NCBI RefSeq assembly: GCF_036195325.1
Contig: NZ_CP108101.1
Span: 3,844,001-3,908,000, forward strand
Length of the DNA: 64,000 nucleotides
Direction of reading: 5' to 3'
Origin: Streptomyces sp. NBC_00234
GTDB lineage: Bacteria > Actinomycetota > Actinomycetes > Streptomycetales > Streptomycetaceae
This document shows positions 8,475 through 18,014 of the stretch, in pieces (the first letter of the stretch is position 1; the number at the start of each line of letters is the position of its first letter). Below the pieces are notes generated by a model. The model ran no database searches, was not told the origin of the DNA, and saw only the letters and a program-made list of their open reading frames with translations. A program made the translations under genes and the position numbers.

Positions 8475-9374
8475 CTACCTCCGCCGTCGCAGCGCACGCC
8501 CCACGACGACCGCGGAGGCGAGCGCGAGGGCGGCTGCGGGGGCGACCCAGCGCAGGGTGGCACCGGCCCGGTCCGCCTCGGGCGAGGGGACGGGCGCGTA
8601 CCGGCCGCGCGGCGGTGCGTGGTCGACCTCTTCCGTGCTGCGCCCGATCATGGTCCGCCGGGCATGTGCGGCCTCGGCCGGAGGCCCGTCCGGCACGGTG
8701 AACTCCACCTCCGCGAGCGGGTCGAGCGAGGGCGGCGGCACCGGGGCGTCGAACACGGACCCCTTGTCGGGCGGCGGCTCGACGGAGGGCGCCTCGTCGG
8801 GCGCGGCCTCGTGCGTGGGCGTGGCCTCGTGCGTGGGCGTGGCCTCGTGCGTGGGCGCGGGCGCGTCGGACTCACCCGGCTCGGCCGGCTCCTCGGAGGA
8901 GGCCGGCACCTCGTCCGCCGAGGCCACCACCTCGTCGGGGGAGGCCAGTGACTCCGTCACCAGCTGCTGCGTGAAGCGGTCGAGCAGGCGGTGGGCCGCC
9001 GCCAGCGCCACCGCGTCGTCCACGTCCACGATGCGGCCGTCCCCGCCCGCCGTGCCCGCGAACTCGATGGTCGTACCGCCGTCGGTCTCCGTGAGGGTGA
9101 GCGTCAGGGCCAGCGTGGCCGAGCCCGTCCCCCGGGCCTCCACGCCCTCCCCCGCCACAGCGAAGGTGTCTCCGTCGCGGCCGGCGAGCTTCAGCGCGCC
9201 CCGGTAGGTGATCGTGTGGCCGCCGACCCTGATCTTCAGACGGCCGGACAGCGGGCCCGCCGACGCGTCGGCGTCCTGTTGGAGTCCCGGCACACAGCGC
9301 GCGACCCGGGCAGCATCGCCCAGGGTCCGCCGCAGGGACGGAACCGGAACCGGAACGAACACCTCATGCTCCAT
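8475..9374 (-). CDS. SRPBCC (CoxG-like) protein with acidic linker and C-terminal membrane anchor
   Basis: A 299-residue protein in three parts. Residues 1-145 form a SRPBCC/CoxG-type lipid-binding fold (MEHEVFVPVPVPSLRRTLGDAARVA at the start, VARCVPGLQ, then alternating strands). Residues 146-260 are a Pro/Glu/Ala-rich linker with three tandem THEA(T/A)P units encoded by near-identical 18-bp repeats around 8811-8860. A single hydrophobic helix, WVAPAAALALASAVVVG, ends the protein with an Arg-rich tail, so the domain should be tethered on the cytoplasmic face. CoxG relatives are linked to CO dehydrogenase maturation, but no such genes are near; role unknown. Confidence 0.8.
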   Translation of the reverse strand: MEHEVFVPVPVPSLRRTLGDAARVARCVPGLQQDADASAGPLSGRLKIRVGGHTITYRGALKLAGRDGDTFAVAGEGVEARGTGSATLALTLTLTETDGGTTIEFAGTAGGDGRIVDVDDAVALAAAHRLLDRFTQQLVTESLASPDEVVASADEVPASSEEPAEPGESDAPAPTHEATPTHEATPTHEAAPDEAPSVEPPPDKGSVFDAPVPPPSLDPLAEVEFTVPDGPPAEAAHARRTMIGRSTEEVDHAPPRGRYAPVPSPEADRAGATLRWVAPAAALALASAVVVGRALRRRR

Positions 9375-9459
9375 GGAAACCGAGCCTACTCAGCCCCGGC
9401 CACCGCGTCAGCGCTTCCGCTCTCCGCATGTCAGCACTCCCGCCACCCGCACGGCACCC

Positions 9460-11058
9460 TCACGGTTCCTCCCAGTACCGCGGATGCACCAGCGTCGACG
9501 GCGCCTGGCCCCGTATCCGGACCCGCTCCGCGGCCACGCCGGCCTCGTTCAGATCCCGCTCCCCCAGTGACCGCAGTTCCGGGGCCCGGGGGTCCAGCGC
9601 GAGCGGCGGTGGGGTCCGCCGCGAGGCCAGGACGAAGCCCCAGTCGCGCGGCTCCCGCGTCTCCTCCGTGACCCGGTCGGGGCCTGCCGCGAATCCGGAG
9701 ATCCGGCCGGTGACGCGGTACGGGTGCGTCGACAGGCCGCCCGCCCGTACGGATGCCTCCGCCGTCCAGAACGAACGCGGCCGGATGCCCACCGGTCCCG
9801 CGTGCACCACCAGCCGGCCGCCGGGTGCGAGGGCCTCCGCGACCAGTCCGTAGAACTCCGCCGAGTAGAGCTTCGTGCTCGCCGTGATCCCGGGGTCCGG
9901 CAGATCCGACACGACCACGTCGTAGGGGCCGGGCGTCGTCCGCAGCCAGGTGAACGCGTCCCCGTCGGCCGTCGTGAGCCGCGGGTCCCGGTAGGCGTGC
10001 CCGTTCAGCGCGGAGAGCGCGGGGTCCGTCCGGGCCAGTCGGGTGACGGCGGGGTCCAGCTCGACGACCGTGACGGCCCGTACGTCCGGGTAGCGCAGCA
10101 CCTCGCGGGCGGCCAGGCCGTCCCCGCCGCCCAGGATCAGCACCCGCCCGTGCGGTCCGCTCATCGCCGGGTGCACCAGCGCCTCGTGGTAGCGGTACTC
10201 GTCGCGTGCGCTGACCCGAAGCCGCCCGTCCAGGTACAGGTCCAGCGAGTCCCGGCCCTCCCCGGTGAGGACGACCTCCTGCACCCCGGTCTGGACGGCG
10301 ACCCGCACCCGGTCCCCGTAGACCGCGCGACGGGCCGCCCGCTCGAAGTCGTCGACCAGCACCGTGGCGGTGGCCAGCAGCGCGATCACCGTGACGTTGG
10401 CCAGGACCAGCAGCCACCGCGACCGGGAGCTCAGGTCCCGCCGGAACAGCCACAGCACCAGCGCCCCGCCGGCCGCCGCGTTGACCGCCCCGGTGAACAG
10501 CGCGCCGGTCAGCTGGCCCAGCATCGGCAGCAGCAGGAACGGGAAGGCGAGCCCGCCGACCAGCGCCCCCACGTAGTCGGCGGCGAAGAGATCGGCGACG
10601 GCCCCGCCCGCGTCCTGCCGGTCGACCCGCTGGATCAGCGTCATCAGCAGCGGGATCTCGGCACCGATCAGAATGCCGATCGCCAGCGAGAACCCGACCA
10701 GGGCGTACCGCGACTCGCCCAGCCAGGCGAACGAGGCGTACAGCACGAGGGCCGACGAACCGCCGACCAGCGCGAGAGCCGCCTCGATGAGCCCGAATCC
10801 GACTGCGGCACGGCAGCGCAAACGTTTCGCGAGGAGCGATCCGATGCCCATCGCGAACACCATCACGGAGAGCACGACGGACGCCTGCGTGACCGAGTCG
10901 CCGATCAGATACGAGGCGAGCGCGACCAGCTCCAGCTCGTACACGAGGCCGCAGGCGGCGCAGATGAAGACAGCGGCCAGCACGAGGAACCGTCCGGTCC
11001 TCGGCCGTACGGGAAGCCGCGCCGCGCCCCCTCGCAGCGGCACCTGCTGGTCGATCAT
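9460..11058 (-). CDS. Membrane-fused spermidine synthase-like protein (polyamine aminopropyltransferase)
   Basis: A 532-residue protein. Residues about 25-235 contain seven or so hydrophobic helices (first: [25 protein letters not shown]). The C-terminal half is a Rossmann methyltransferase-like domain of the spermidine synthase family, with the nucleotide loop [19 protein letters not shown], the acidic strand [13 protein letters not shown] and VVSDLPDP. This membrane-fused architecture is common in actinobacteria. Aminopropyl transfer from decarboxylated S-adenosylmethionine is the family reaction, but for the membrane-fused branch the substrate is not established. It starts at the ATG 11056-11058 and is transcribed alone. 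Confidence 0.88.
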   Translation of the reverse strand: MIDQQVPLRGGAARLPVRPRTGRFLVLAAVFICAACGLVYELELVALASYLIGDSVTQASVVLSVMVFAMGIGSLLAKRLRCRAAVGFGLIEAALALVGGSSALVLYASFAWLGESRYALVGFSLAIGILIGAEIPLLMTLIQRVDRQDAGGAVADLFAADYVGALVGGLAFPFLLLPMLGQLTGALFTGAVNAAAGGALVLWLFRRDLSSRSRWLLVLANVTVIALLATATVLVDDFERAARRAVYGDRVRVAVQTGVQEVVLTGEGRDSLDLYLDGRLRVSARDEYRYHEALVHPAMSGPHGRVLILGGGDGLAAREVLRYPDVRAVTVVELDPAVTRLARTDPALSALNGHAYRDPRLTTADGDAFTWLRTTPGPYDVVVSDLPDPGITASTKLYSAEFYGLVAEALAPGGRLVVHAGPVGIRPRSFWTAEASVRAGGLSTHPYRVTGRISGFAAGPDRVTEETREPRDWGFVLASRRTPPPLALDPRAPELRSLGERDLNEAGVAAERVRIRGQAPSTLVHPRYWEEP

Positions 11059-11211
11059 GAAGCGAACGCTACGTTACGGAACAGTCGCCGCCTGTCACCC
11101 ACACGGGTGTAAGTGAGGCATCGGCGCGACCGGTCGTACCGGGCGGGACAAGGCGCGGAAGGGGGCGCGGCAAGCGGTACGAGGGGGCGTGCGCGCCCTG
11201 CGTCCGCACGG

Positions 11212-11736
11212 TCAGAGGGCCGGGGCCGGCACCCGCACGCCCACCCGGGTACGCGTCACCACCAGCTGCCCCTCCTGCGGGTACGCGTGCCAGGTCCGCC
11301 ACCGCACCTGCCCCTCGGTCTCCTGGGCCAGCAAGGCCGTGAAGGCGTGCGGGCTGCCGGGGAACGTCCCCGCGAGACCGTGCGGATGGTCGGCGACGAG
11401 GGCGAGCAGCTCCTGCGCACGCCCCGCGAACGCGCCTTCGGTGAGCGTCTCGACGCGCGCCGCGAATTCGTACTCCCAGTCGCCGAGCCGCTTCGCGACG
11501 CCGAGCGGCAGCGGGGTGCTGCTGCCGGGAATACAGGCGACGGTCTCCGAACAGGTGGTGCCACTGTCCTCCTCCAGGAGGACCTGATGGGAGGCGCCGA
11601 GCAGCCTCAACTGCAGCGTGGCCTGCTCGAACCGGAGGTCGAGCACGGCGAGGGCGGGCAGCGGCTCCCGTCCGAGCGCCCAGGCCAGATCTGCGGCGCG
11701 GGTGTCGGAGTAGGCCGTCTGAAGGGTCGTGAGCAT
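11212..11736 (-). CDS. DUF2617 family protein
   Basis: A 174-residue soluble protein. The N-terminus MLTTLQTAYSDTRAADLAWALG, a central LGASHQVLLE and the C-terminal TWHAYPQEGQLVVTRTRV fit the actinobacterial DUF2617 family, whose function is unknown. The ATG at 11734-11736 is preferred over an upstream in-frame start at 11826, whose extra 30 residues are Pro/Cys-rich and unlike the family. It is transcribed toward the spermidine-synthase-like gene, with about 150 bases between them. Confidence 0.8.
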   Translation of the reverse strand: MLTTLQTAYSDTRAADLAWALGREPLPALAVLDLRFEQATLQLRLLGASHQVLLEEDSGTTCSETVACIPGSSTPLPLGVAKRLGDWEYEFAARVETLTEGAFAGRAQELLALVADHPHGLAGTFPGSPHAFTALLAQETEGQVRWRTWHAYPQEGQLVVTRTRVGVRVPAPAL

Positions 11737-12052
11737 GGTTCGGCTCCGCAAACACACATGGACACATGGACAGGGGGCGCTCCCTGGAGATGCGCGTGGG
11801 GGAGGGAAGCGCCCGATCAGGTCCAACTGGGGTCCGAGGGCTGAATGTTCTCTACAGGGAGGGAATCACGAAGTACGCCTCACTCACAGCGTTTTTGCCC
11901 AACTTGACGTGGTTTCCATCCCCCCGGGGGCAGCCCGGTTCAACTGTTCAATCAAAACTCTCCGCGTGGCTCAACGAAAAGGTGTCCGGCGGGAGTTCAC
12001 CCACCGGACACCTCACGTGCGGAGCGCCCGCAGACGGACCGGCTGCCCCGTG
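11737..12052. other. Intergenic stretch without a convincing gene
   Basis: About 316 bases between the DUF2617 gene and the Cys-rich membrane protein gene. Base composition is lower in GC around 11840-11980 than in the flanking genes. It should contain the promoter of the DUF2617 gene on the minus strand and the end of the Cys-rich gene transcript. No ORF here has a ribosome site or conserved character. Confidence 0.5.
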
Positions 12053-12328
12053 TCAGCTGCCTCCGCCACAACCGCCCCCGCCACCGCACGACGAACTGCT
12101 GCCGCACGATGAGCTGCTGCCGCACGACGAGCTGCTGCCGCACGACGAACCGCCGCCGCCCCCCGCGTACGAGCTGGAGCTCCCGCCGGCGCCGGCGGCC
12201 CGCCGGCGCCGCGACGCCTTCCCCCCGGGCACCGGCCTGCGCCGGCGCCCACCGGACACCCCTGCGACGACGGCCACCACGACGACGATCCCGATCAGCC
12301 CCGCTGCGAAGAAACCCACCGACCTCAC
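12053..12328 (-). CDS. Small membrane protein with Cys/Ser/Gly-rich C-terminus
   Basis: A protein of about 91 residues reading from the GTG at 12326-12328 (GGAAGG just upstream). It begins with one strong hydrophobic helix (VGFFAAGLIGIVVVVAVVAG), then an Arg/Lys-rich stretch (GGRRRRPVPGGK), and ends with a tail of repeated SSCGSS units and polyglycine, encoded by 15-bp repeats at 12105-12150. Six cysteines lie in the last 30 residues. The topology suggests a membrane anchor with the basic and Cys-rich part on one face. No family is recognised. Divergent from the aminotransferase gene. A second GTG nine bases further in is an alternative start. Confidence 0.6.
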   Translation of the reverse strand: MRSVGFFAAGLIGIVVVVAVVAGVSGGRRRRPVPGGKASRRRRAAGAGGSSSSYAGGGGGSSCGSSSSCGSSSSCGSSSSCGGGGGCGGGS

Positions 12329-12447
12329 ACCCTTCCGTCCCCCGAAGCGAGGTCCCCCCGCTCCCTGTGTGTGAGGGGGATGCCCTCTGCCTTCCGGAGC
12401 CAAAGCAGACTTGAGCAACTCCAGAGCTTCGGCACAGGATGGCGGTC

Positions 12448-13626
12448 ATGACACAGGGACGACCGCTGCTCAACCGCCGCCTCACCGAGTTCGGGACGAC
12501 CATCTTCGCGGAGATGTCCGCGCTGGCCGTACGGACCGGCTCGATCAACCTCGGCCAGGGATTCCCCGACACCGACGGCCCCGAAGAGATCCGCGAGGCC
12601 GCGGTCCGCGCCCTGCGCGCCGGGCACGGCAACCAGTACCCGCCCGGCCCCGGCATCCCCGAACTGCGCTCCGCGATCGCGGAGCACCAGCAGCGCTTCC
12701 ACGGCCTGTCGTACGACCCCGACACCGAGGTCCTGGTCACCGCGGGCGCCACCGAGGCCATCGCGGCGGCCCTGCTGGCGCTCCTGGAACCCGGTGACGA
12801 GGTCATCGCCCTGGAGCCCTACTACGACTCGTACGCCGCCTGCATCGCCATGGCGGGCGGCACCCGCGTCCCCGTCACCCTGCGCCCGCACGAGGGCGTC
12901 TACCGGCTCGACCTCGACGAACTCCGCGCGGCCGTCACCCCCCGCACCCGCCTCATCCTTCTCAACACCCCGCACAACCCCACCGGCACCGTCCTCAGCC
13001 GCGAGGAACTGGCCGCCGTCGCCGCACTCGCCTGCGAACGCGACCTCCTCGTCGTCACCGACGAGGTCTACGAGCACCTGGTCTTCGAGGGCGAGCACCT
13101 CCCGCTCGCCTCCTTCCCCGGCATGCGCGAGCGCACCGTCACCATCGGCAGCGCGGGGAAGACGTTCTCGTTCACCGGCTGGAAGGTCGGCTGGGTCACC
13201 GCGAGCCCGCAGCTGGTCACCGCGGTCCGCTCGGCGAAGCAGTTCCTGACGTACGTCTCCGCCGGACCGCTCCAGTACGCCGTGGCCGAGGCCCTGCGCC
13301 TGCCCCGCGCGTACTTCGACGACCTGCGGGCCGACCTCCGCGCCAAGCGCGACCTGCTGAGCGACGGGCTCGCCGCCGCGGGCTTCGAGGTCTACCGGCC
13401 GGCCGGGACGTACTTCGTCACCACCGACATCCGCCCCCTCGGCGGCGGGGACGACGGCTTCGCCTTCTGCCGCGCCCTGCCCGAGCGCTGCGGGGTCGTC
13501 GCCATCCCGAACGCCGTCTTCTACGACCACCGCGAACAGGGCGCGCCCTTCGTGCGCTTCGCGTTCTGCAAGCGCACCGAGGTCCTGACCGAGGCGGTCA
13601 CCCGCCTGAAGACCCTCACGGCCTGA
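12448..13626 (+). CDS. PLP-dependent aminotransferase, class I/II
   Basis: A protein of about 392 residues. It shows the class I/II core: NLGQGFPDTDGPEEI, NQYPPGPGIPELR, TAGATEAIAAALL, LNTPHNPTGTV (PLP phosphate contacts), VVTDEVYEHLVF and the PLP lysine in IGSAGKTFSFTGWKVGW, with the substrate-carboxylate Arg in FVRFAFCK. These features are nearest to the methionine/kynurenine aminotransferase and DapC-like group. Start ATG at 12448 has AGGA about eight bases upstream; an ATG at 12439 is in frame and possible. A kynurenine-transaminating role is conceivable, as kyn genes lie in the window, but they are 10 kb away. Confidence 0.88.
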   Translation: MTQGRPLLNRRLTEFGTTIFAEMSALAVRTGSINLGQGFPDTDGPEEIREAAVRALRAGHGNQYPPGPGIPELRSAIAEHQQRFHGLSYDPDTEVLVTAGATEAIAAALLALLEPGDEVIALEPYYDSYAACIAMAGGTRVPVTLRPHEGVYRLDLDELRAAVTPRTRLILLNTPHNPTGTVLSREELAAVAALACERDLLVVTDEVYEHLVFEGEHLPLASFPGMRERTVTIGSAGKTFSFTGWKVGWVTASPQLVTAVRSAKQFLTYVSAGPLQYAVAEALRLPRAYFDDLRADLRAKRDLLSDGLAAAGFEVYRPAGTYFVTTDIRPLGGGDDGFAFCRALPERCGVVAIPNAVFYDHREQGAPFVRFAFCKRTEVLTEAVTRLKTLTA

Positions 13627-13637
13627 GACCGGGGCCG

Positions 13638-13668
13638 CCGGCCTCCGTCCGCACAGACGGAAGCCCGG
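13638..13668. terminator. Hairpin between convergent genes
   Basis: GCCTCCGTC at 13641-13649 pairs with GACGGAAGC at 13656-13664 around CGCACA, with outer GC pairs. It lies between the ends of the aminotransferase gene (+) and the YbjN gene (-) and could terminate both. Confidence 0.6.
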
Positions 13669-13729
13669 CCCGGAGCGACGGCCTCAGGGGCCGCCCGCTC
13701 CGGACCGGGCCACGGTCCGCTGTCCGGGA

Positions 13730-14275
13730 TCAGGCGTCCGGCGACTCGGTGTCGTCGGGCTTCGCCTCGGTCGGCTCCAGACCCAGACGCTCCACGAGCC
13801 ACTTGTCGAACTCGATCGAGGCCCGCACCCAGCTGACCGTCGAGGAGACGAAGTGCTCCAGGCTGACGCCCGTACCGATGAGCATCTGCGCCTCACCGAT
13901 CAGCCGGACGGAACCCGCGGCACCCTCTTCACCCTCATGGGCGTGCGTGTAGACCTTCGGCCACAGGGTGCGGCGGTTCCAGTCGTCGATCGCGTCCAGC
14001 AGGACGGGACGCTGGTCGAGGGCGTGGGGGCGGTCGTAGAACGTACGGACCGAGAAGACCTGCTGCTCGTCCTCGCCACGGAACATGAAGTACGTGCGGA
14101 AGTCCTCCCACGGCGCGGCGAGGTCACCCTCGTCGTCGACGACGAACTTCAGCTCCATCTGCTCAAGCAACTGCTTGACGAGGTCCTGGTCAGGGACGAC
14201 GGGGCCAGCGGGTCCTGCCGCCTGCGGTTCGGGCTGCCCCCCGAAGTTGGGAATCGAGGACGGATCGATAGACAT
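13730..14275 (-). CDS. YbjN-domain protein
   Basis: A 181-residue soluble acidic protein. Residues about 35-160 fit the YbjN / type III secretion chaperone-like fold: a helix LVKQLLEQMELKF, an edge strand FRTYFMFRGEDEQQVFSVRTFYD, then LLDAIDDWNRRTLWPKVY and a C-terminal helix ending in EFDKWLVERLG. The N-terminal 25 residues are Pro/Gly-rich and probably disordered; the tail is acidic. In actinobacteria such proteins are widespread but undefined. Start ATG at 14273-14275. It follows clpB on the same strand after about 120 bases. Confidence 0.82.
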   Translation of the reverse strand: MSIDPSSIPNFGGQPEPQAAGPAGPVVPDQDLVKQLLEQMELKFVVDDEGDLAAPWEDFRTYFMFRGEDEQQVFSVRTFYDRPHALDQRPVLLDAIDDWNRRTLWPKVYTHAHEGEEGAAGSVRLIGEAQMLIGTGVSLEHFVSSTVSWVRASIEFDKWLVERLGLEPTEAKPDDTESPDA

Positions 14276-14396
14276 CGCCGGTTACTCCTGTGGATCGCAC
14301 GTGGTTGCCTGACTCTGCCTTCGACCCTAACCGCGATTGGCGGTCATTGGTCCTGCGCCCTCGGAGGAATCATGCCCGCGTCCGCCCCTTCGGACC

Positions 14397-16997
14397 TCAC
14401 ACGGCCGTGCCGGCCTGCACGGGTCCCACGATCAGCCCGTCCCCGACCCGGTCCACGCGGACCGTGTCGCCGTCCGTGACCTCACCCGCGAGGATCTCCT
14501 TGGCGAGCCGGTCGCCGATCGCCGTCTGGATGAGGCGGCGAAGCGGCCGTGCCCCGTACGCCGGGTCGTTGCCCTCCTCGGCCAGCCAGGCCAGGGCCTC
14601 CGGCGTGACGTCGAGGGTGAGCCTGCGGTCCGCCAGGCGCTTGGCGAGGCGGCCGATCTGGAGCGCGGCGATGTGGGAGAGCTCGTCACCGGACAGCGCG
14701 GAGAAGACCACGAGGTCGTCGAGCCGGTTGAGGAACTCCGGCTTGAACGAGGCGCGTACGACGTCCAGAACCTGCTGTTCCTTCACCTCGGGCTTGGTCA
14801 GCGGATCGACCAGGAACTGGCTGCCGAGGTTCGACGTCAGGATCAGGATGGTGTTGCGGAAGTCCACCGTCCGGCCCTGTCCGTCGGTGAGCCGGCCGTC
14901 GTCGAGGACCTGGAGCAGGATGTCGAAGACCTCGGGGTGGGCCTTCTCGACCTCGTCCAGCAGGACGACGCTGTACGGACGACGGCGGACCGCCTCCGTG
15001 AGCTGGCCGCCCTCCTCGTACCCGACGTACCCCGGAGGGGCACCGACGAGCCGCGCCACGCTGTGCTTCTCGCCGTATTCGCTCATGTCGATGCGGATCA
15101 TGGCCCGCTCGTCGTCGAACAGGAAGTCCGCGAGCGCCTTGGCCAGCTCGGTCTTGCCGACACCGGTCGGCCCGAGGAAGAGGAACGAGCCGGTGGGGCG
15201 GTCGGGGTCGGCGATTCCGGCGCGGGTACGGCGTACGGCGTCCGACACCGCCTGCACGGCCTGGGACTGCCCGATCAGCCGCTTGCCGAGCTCGTCCTCC
15301 ATGCGCAGCAGCTTCTGCGTCTCACCCTCCAGGAGACGCCCGGCGGGGATTCCGGTCCAGGAACCGACCACGTCCGCGATGTCGTCGGGGCCGACCTCCT
15401 CCTTGACCATGGTGTCCTTGGCGGCTTCCTGTTCGGCCTCGGCCGCCTCCGCCAACTCCCGTTCCAGACCCGGGATCTCCCCGTACAGCAGCTTGGAAGC
15501 GGTGTCGAAGTCGCCGTCGCGCTGGGCACGCTCGGCCTGACCGCGCAGGTCGTCGAGGCGTTCCTTCAGCTCACCGACGCGGTTGAGACCCTGCTTCTCC
15601 TTCTCCCAGCGGGCGGTGAGACCGCGCAGCTCCTCCTCCTTGTCGGCGAGGTCGCGGCGGAGCTTCTCCAGCCGCTGCTTGGACGCGGGGTCGGTCTCGT
15701 TCTTGAGAGCCAGTTCCTCCATCCGCAGACGGTCGACGGACCGCTGGAGCTCGTCGATCTCCAGGGGGGAGGAGTCGATCTCCATGCGGAGCCGTGAGGC
15801 CGCCTCGTCGACCAGGTCGATGGCCTTGTCGGGAAGGAAGCGGGAGGTGATGTAGCGGTCGGAGAGGGTCGCGGCGGCCACCAGCGAGGAGTCGGCGATC
15901 TGGACCTTGTGGTGCGCCTCGTAGCGCCCCTTGAGGCCACGCAGGATCGCGATGGTGTCCTCGACGGACGGCTCGGCGACCAGGACCTGCTGGAAACGGC
16001 GCTCCAGCGCGGGGTCCTTCTCGATCCGCTCGCGGTACTCGTCGAGCGTCGTGGCGCCGACCATGCGGAGCTCACCGCGGGCCAGCATCGGCTTGAGCAT
16101 GTTGCCCGCGTCCATGGCGGAGTCGCCGCCGGCGCCCGCGCCGACGACCGTGTGCAGCTCGTCGATGAAGGTGATGATCTGGCCGTCGCTCTCCTTGATC
16201 TCGGAGAGGACGGTCTTCAGCCGCTCCTCGAACTCGCCGCGGTACTTCGCGCCCGCGACCATCGCACCGAGGTCGAGCGAGACCAGCCGCTTGTTCTTGA
16301 GGCTCTCCGGGACGTCGCCCTTGATGATGCGCTGGGCGAGCCCTTCGACGACGGCCGTCTTGCCGACACCGGGTTCACCGATGAGCACGGGGTTGTTCTT
16401 CGTACGGCGCGACAGCACCTGCACGACCCGCCGGATCTCCTGGTCACGGCCGATGACCGGGTCCAGCTTGCCCTCGCGGGCGGCAGCCGTGAAGTCGGTG
16501 CCGAACTTCTCCAGGGCCTTGTACTGGCCCTCCGGGTCGGGAGTGGTCACCCGGCGCCCTCCCCTGCTCTTCTCGAACGCGTCCAGGAGCCTCTTCGCAC
16601 TGGCCCCCTGCTGAGTGAGGATCTCACCGGCCCGGCCGCCCTTCGCCGCGAGGGCGATCAGCAGGTGCTCGGTGGAGAGGTAGTCGTCGCCCAGCTCCTT
16701 CGCCTGCTGCGCGGCGTCGGCGATGACGGCGAGCAGGTCGCGGTTGGGCTGCGGGGGCGCGACGGTGGAACCGGTGACACTGGGCTGCGCCCCGAGAAGC
16801 CGCTCGGTCTCGGCGCGCACGGCCACCTGGTCGGCGTCGACGGCGGCCAGCAGGTCGGTGACGTTCTCGTTGTCCTCGCCCGCGAGCAGCGCGAGCAGCA
16901 GATGCCCGGGAGTCAGATCGGGGTGCCCGTCCTTCACGGCCCGGTTGGTGGCCGCGTTGAGGGCGTCCCGGCTCTTGTTGGTCAGCTCGGCGTCCAC
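14397..16997 (-). CDS. clpB: ATP-dependent disaggregase ClpB
   Basis: An 866-residue Hsp100 chaperone that, with DnaK/DnaJ/GrpE, extracts polypeptides from aggregates after heat stress. In order: Clp-N repeats (1-145), AAA1 with Walker A GEPGVGKT (about 210) and Walker [10 protein letters not shown], a coiled-coil middle domain (about 410-525, rich in Glu/Lys/Arg, the DnaK contact and ClpB-specific), and AAA2 with Walker A GPTGVGKT and Walker [17 protein letters not shown]. No IGF/IGL loop for ClpP was seen. Start ATG at 16995-16997. The HAIR operator upstream puts it under HspR, encoded about 16 kb away in this window. Confidence 0.98.
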   Translation of the reverse strand: MDAELTNKSRDALNAATNRAVKDGHPDLTPGHLLLALLAGEDNENVTDLLAAVDADQVAVRAETERLLGAQPSVTGSTVAPPQPNRDLLAVIADAAQQAKELGDDYLSTEHLLIALAAKGGRAGEILTQQGASAKRLLDAFEKSRGGRRVTTPDPEGQYKALEKFGTDFTAAAREGKLDPVIGRDQEIRRVVQVLSRRTKNNPVLIGEPGVGKTAVVEGLAQRIIKGDVPESLKNKRLVSLDLGAMVAGAKYRGEFEERLKTVLSEIKESDGQIITFIDELHTVVGAGAGGDSAMDAGNMLKPMLARGELRMVGATTLDEYRERIEKDPALERRFQQVLVAEPSVEDTIAILRGLKGRYEAHHKVQIADSSLVAAATLSDRYITSRFLPDKAIDLVDEAASRLRMEIDSSPLEIDELQRSVDRLRMEELALKNETDPASKQRLEKLRRDLADKEEELRGLTARWEKEKQGLNRVGELKERLDDLRGQAERAQRDGDFDTASKLLYGEIPGLERELAEAAEAEQEAAKDTMVKEEVGPDDIADVVGSWTGIPAGRLLEGETQKLLRMEDELGKRLIGQSQAVQAVSDAVRRTRAGIADPDRPTGSFLFLGPTGVGKTELAKALADFLFDDERAMIRIDMSEYGEKHSVARLVGAPPGYVGYEEGGQLTEAVRRRPYSVVLLDEVEKAHPEVFDILLQVLDDGRLTDGQGRTVDFRNTILILTSNLGSQFLVDPLTKPEVKEQQVLDVVRASFKPEFLNRLDDLVVFSALSGDELSHIAALQIGRLAKRLADRRLTLDVTPEALAWLAEEGNDPAYGARPLRRLIQTAIGDRLAKEILAGEVTDGDTVRVDRVGDGLIVGPVQAGTAV

Positions 16998-17062
16998 GTG
17001 CGCTCTCTCCTCCGTGCGATGGGCGGTATGTCGGTAACACTGACATGGTCAACGTGCACAAA

Positions 17063-17083
17063 GTTGAGCCTATTCCACTCAAG
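17063..17083 (-). promoter_or_regulatory. HAIR element (HspR operator) of clpB
   Basis: On the minus strand the sequence reads CTTGAGT, seven bases, then GCTCAAC, against the HAIR consensus CTTGAGT-N7-ACTCAAG. The first arm is perfect and the second has two changes at its ends. It lies about 65-85 bases upstream of the clpB start codon, where HspR-DnaK would repress transcription. Confidence 0.88.
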
Positions 17084-17193
17084 GCAAAAACGGGACCACC
17101 GCCGCTTCACCGACCGCGAACGCTTTCGAGTGAACCGGCCACCGGACGCACCCGCCACCGCATCACGGCGCCCGGGCTGCCTAGGCTGCAGAC

Positions 17194-17595
17194 ATGCACG
17201 ATGTACGCAGTCCCAGCCCCGAGTACCTCGCCTTCTGGCGCGAGCGCCACGTGTGCACGCTGACGACGCTGCGCCCCGACGGCACCCCGCACGTGGTGCC
17301 CGTCGGTGTGACGTACGACCCCGAGGCGGGGATCGCACGTGTCATCACGAACAAGAGCAGCCGCAAGGTCGCCCACATCCTGGCCGCGGCCCCGGGAGAA
17401 GCACGGGTCGCCGTCTGCCAGATGCACAAAGCCCGCTGGGCGACGCTGGAAGGCGTGGCGGCCGTCCGCACGGAGCAGGATGTCGTCGACGACGCGGTAC
17501 GCCGCTACGCGGAACGCTACGAACGCACACCCAGGCCCAACCCCGACCGGGTCGTCATCGAGATCACCCTCGACCGGGCGCTCGGCAGGGCCTGA
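17194..17595 (+). CDS. Pyridoxamine 5'-phosphate oxidase-fold protein (PPOX class, F420-type)
   Basis: A 133-residue split-barrel flavin/F420-binding protein. Typical are the opening helix YLAFWRERHVCTLTTLRPDGTPHVVPVGVTYD, the ITNKSSRKVAHI strand-helix and the WATLEGVAAV strand. Size and the TLRPDGTPHV motif fit the actinobacterial PPOX class F420-dependent reductases or heme-degrading relatives. The exact cofactor and substrate cannot be told from sequence alone. ATG at 17194, transcribed divergently from clpB, and followed by a strong terminator. Confidence 0.85.
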   Translation: MHDVRSPSPEYLAFWRERHVCTLTTLRPDGTPHVVPVGVTYDPEAGIARVITNKSSRKVAHILAAAPGEARVAVCQMHKARWATLEGVAAVRTEQDVVDDAVRRYAERYERTPRPNPDRVVIEITLDRALGRA

Positions 17596-17610
17596 ACCGG
17601 CCCCGGGCAG

Positions 17611-17653
17611 CACAGCGGCGCCATCGTGTTCAGGTCACGATGGCGCCGCTGTG
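17611..17653 (+). terminator. Terminator after the PPOX gene
   Basis: Perfect 18-bp stem (17611-17628 with 17636-17653) and a seven-base loop, 15 bases after the PPOX stop codon. It also faces the end of the minus-strand Rieske-like gene and may serve both directions. Confidence 0.88.
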
Positions 17654-17693
17654 TGGGGGAAGCGCCTGAACGATATGGAACGACGGGGGTCGC

Positions 17694-18014
17694 TCAGGCA
17701 CTGCGGGGGGTGGCGGAAATGGCTTCAGATTCGAACAGCTCATGGTCACGCTGATCGAGATTGACGAAAATCATGCCGTACCTCACGGCACAGCGGACCG
17801 GCTGCGGCGCCCCGCGTGGCCGGCGGAGGCAGCGATAGGCGCGGACGTCCTCGCCCTCTTCCATCACGACGACGATCGGCTCACCGAACAGGGTGACCAT
17901 CAACGAGTCGCCACGACGGGGGAGTGCCGTGAGCAGATCGATGAAGTGCCACCCGGAGCGATAGGCCGTGGCCATCTCGCGCCGGAAGGTGCGGTCGTCC
18001 GGCGGGGTGGTCAT
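17694..18014 (-). CDS. Small Rieske-like protein lacking the 2Fe-2S ligands
   Basis: A 106-residue cytosolic protein. Residues 35-87 align by eye with a Rieske oxygenase N-terminal domain: RGDSLMVTLFGEPIVVV, then DVRAY, RPRGAP, and GMIFVNLDQRD, which resembles the segment after the second ligand pair. Where a Rieske domain has the first C-x-H pair before RGAP, this protein has Arg and Pro, and the second C-x-x-H loop is missing. It therefore should not bind a cluster; a scaffolding or sensing role is possible. Its ATG (18012-18014) overlaps the stop of the secreted DLAWD peptide gene by four bases, so the two are translationally coupled. The fold assignment is inference. Confidence 0.65.
   Translation of the reverse strand: MTTPPDDRTFRREMATAYRSGWHFIDLLTALPRRGDSLMVTLFGEPIVVVMEEGEDVRAYRCLRRPRGAPQPVRCAVRYGMIFVNLDQRDHELFESEAISATPRSA

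Noticed and set aside
11113..11844. 243-codon plus-strand frame opposite the DUF2617 gene
   Set aside because: No ribosome site, Arg/Gly-rich, and antisense to a protein with family character.
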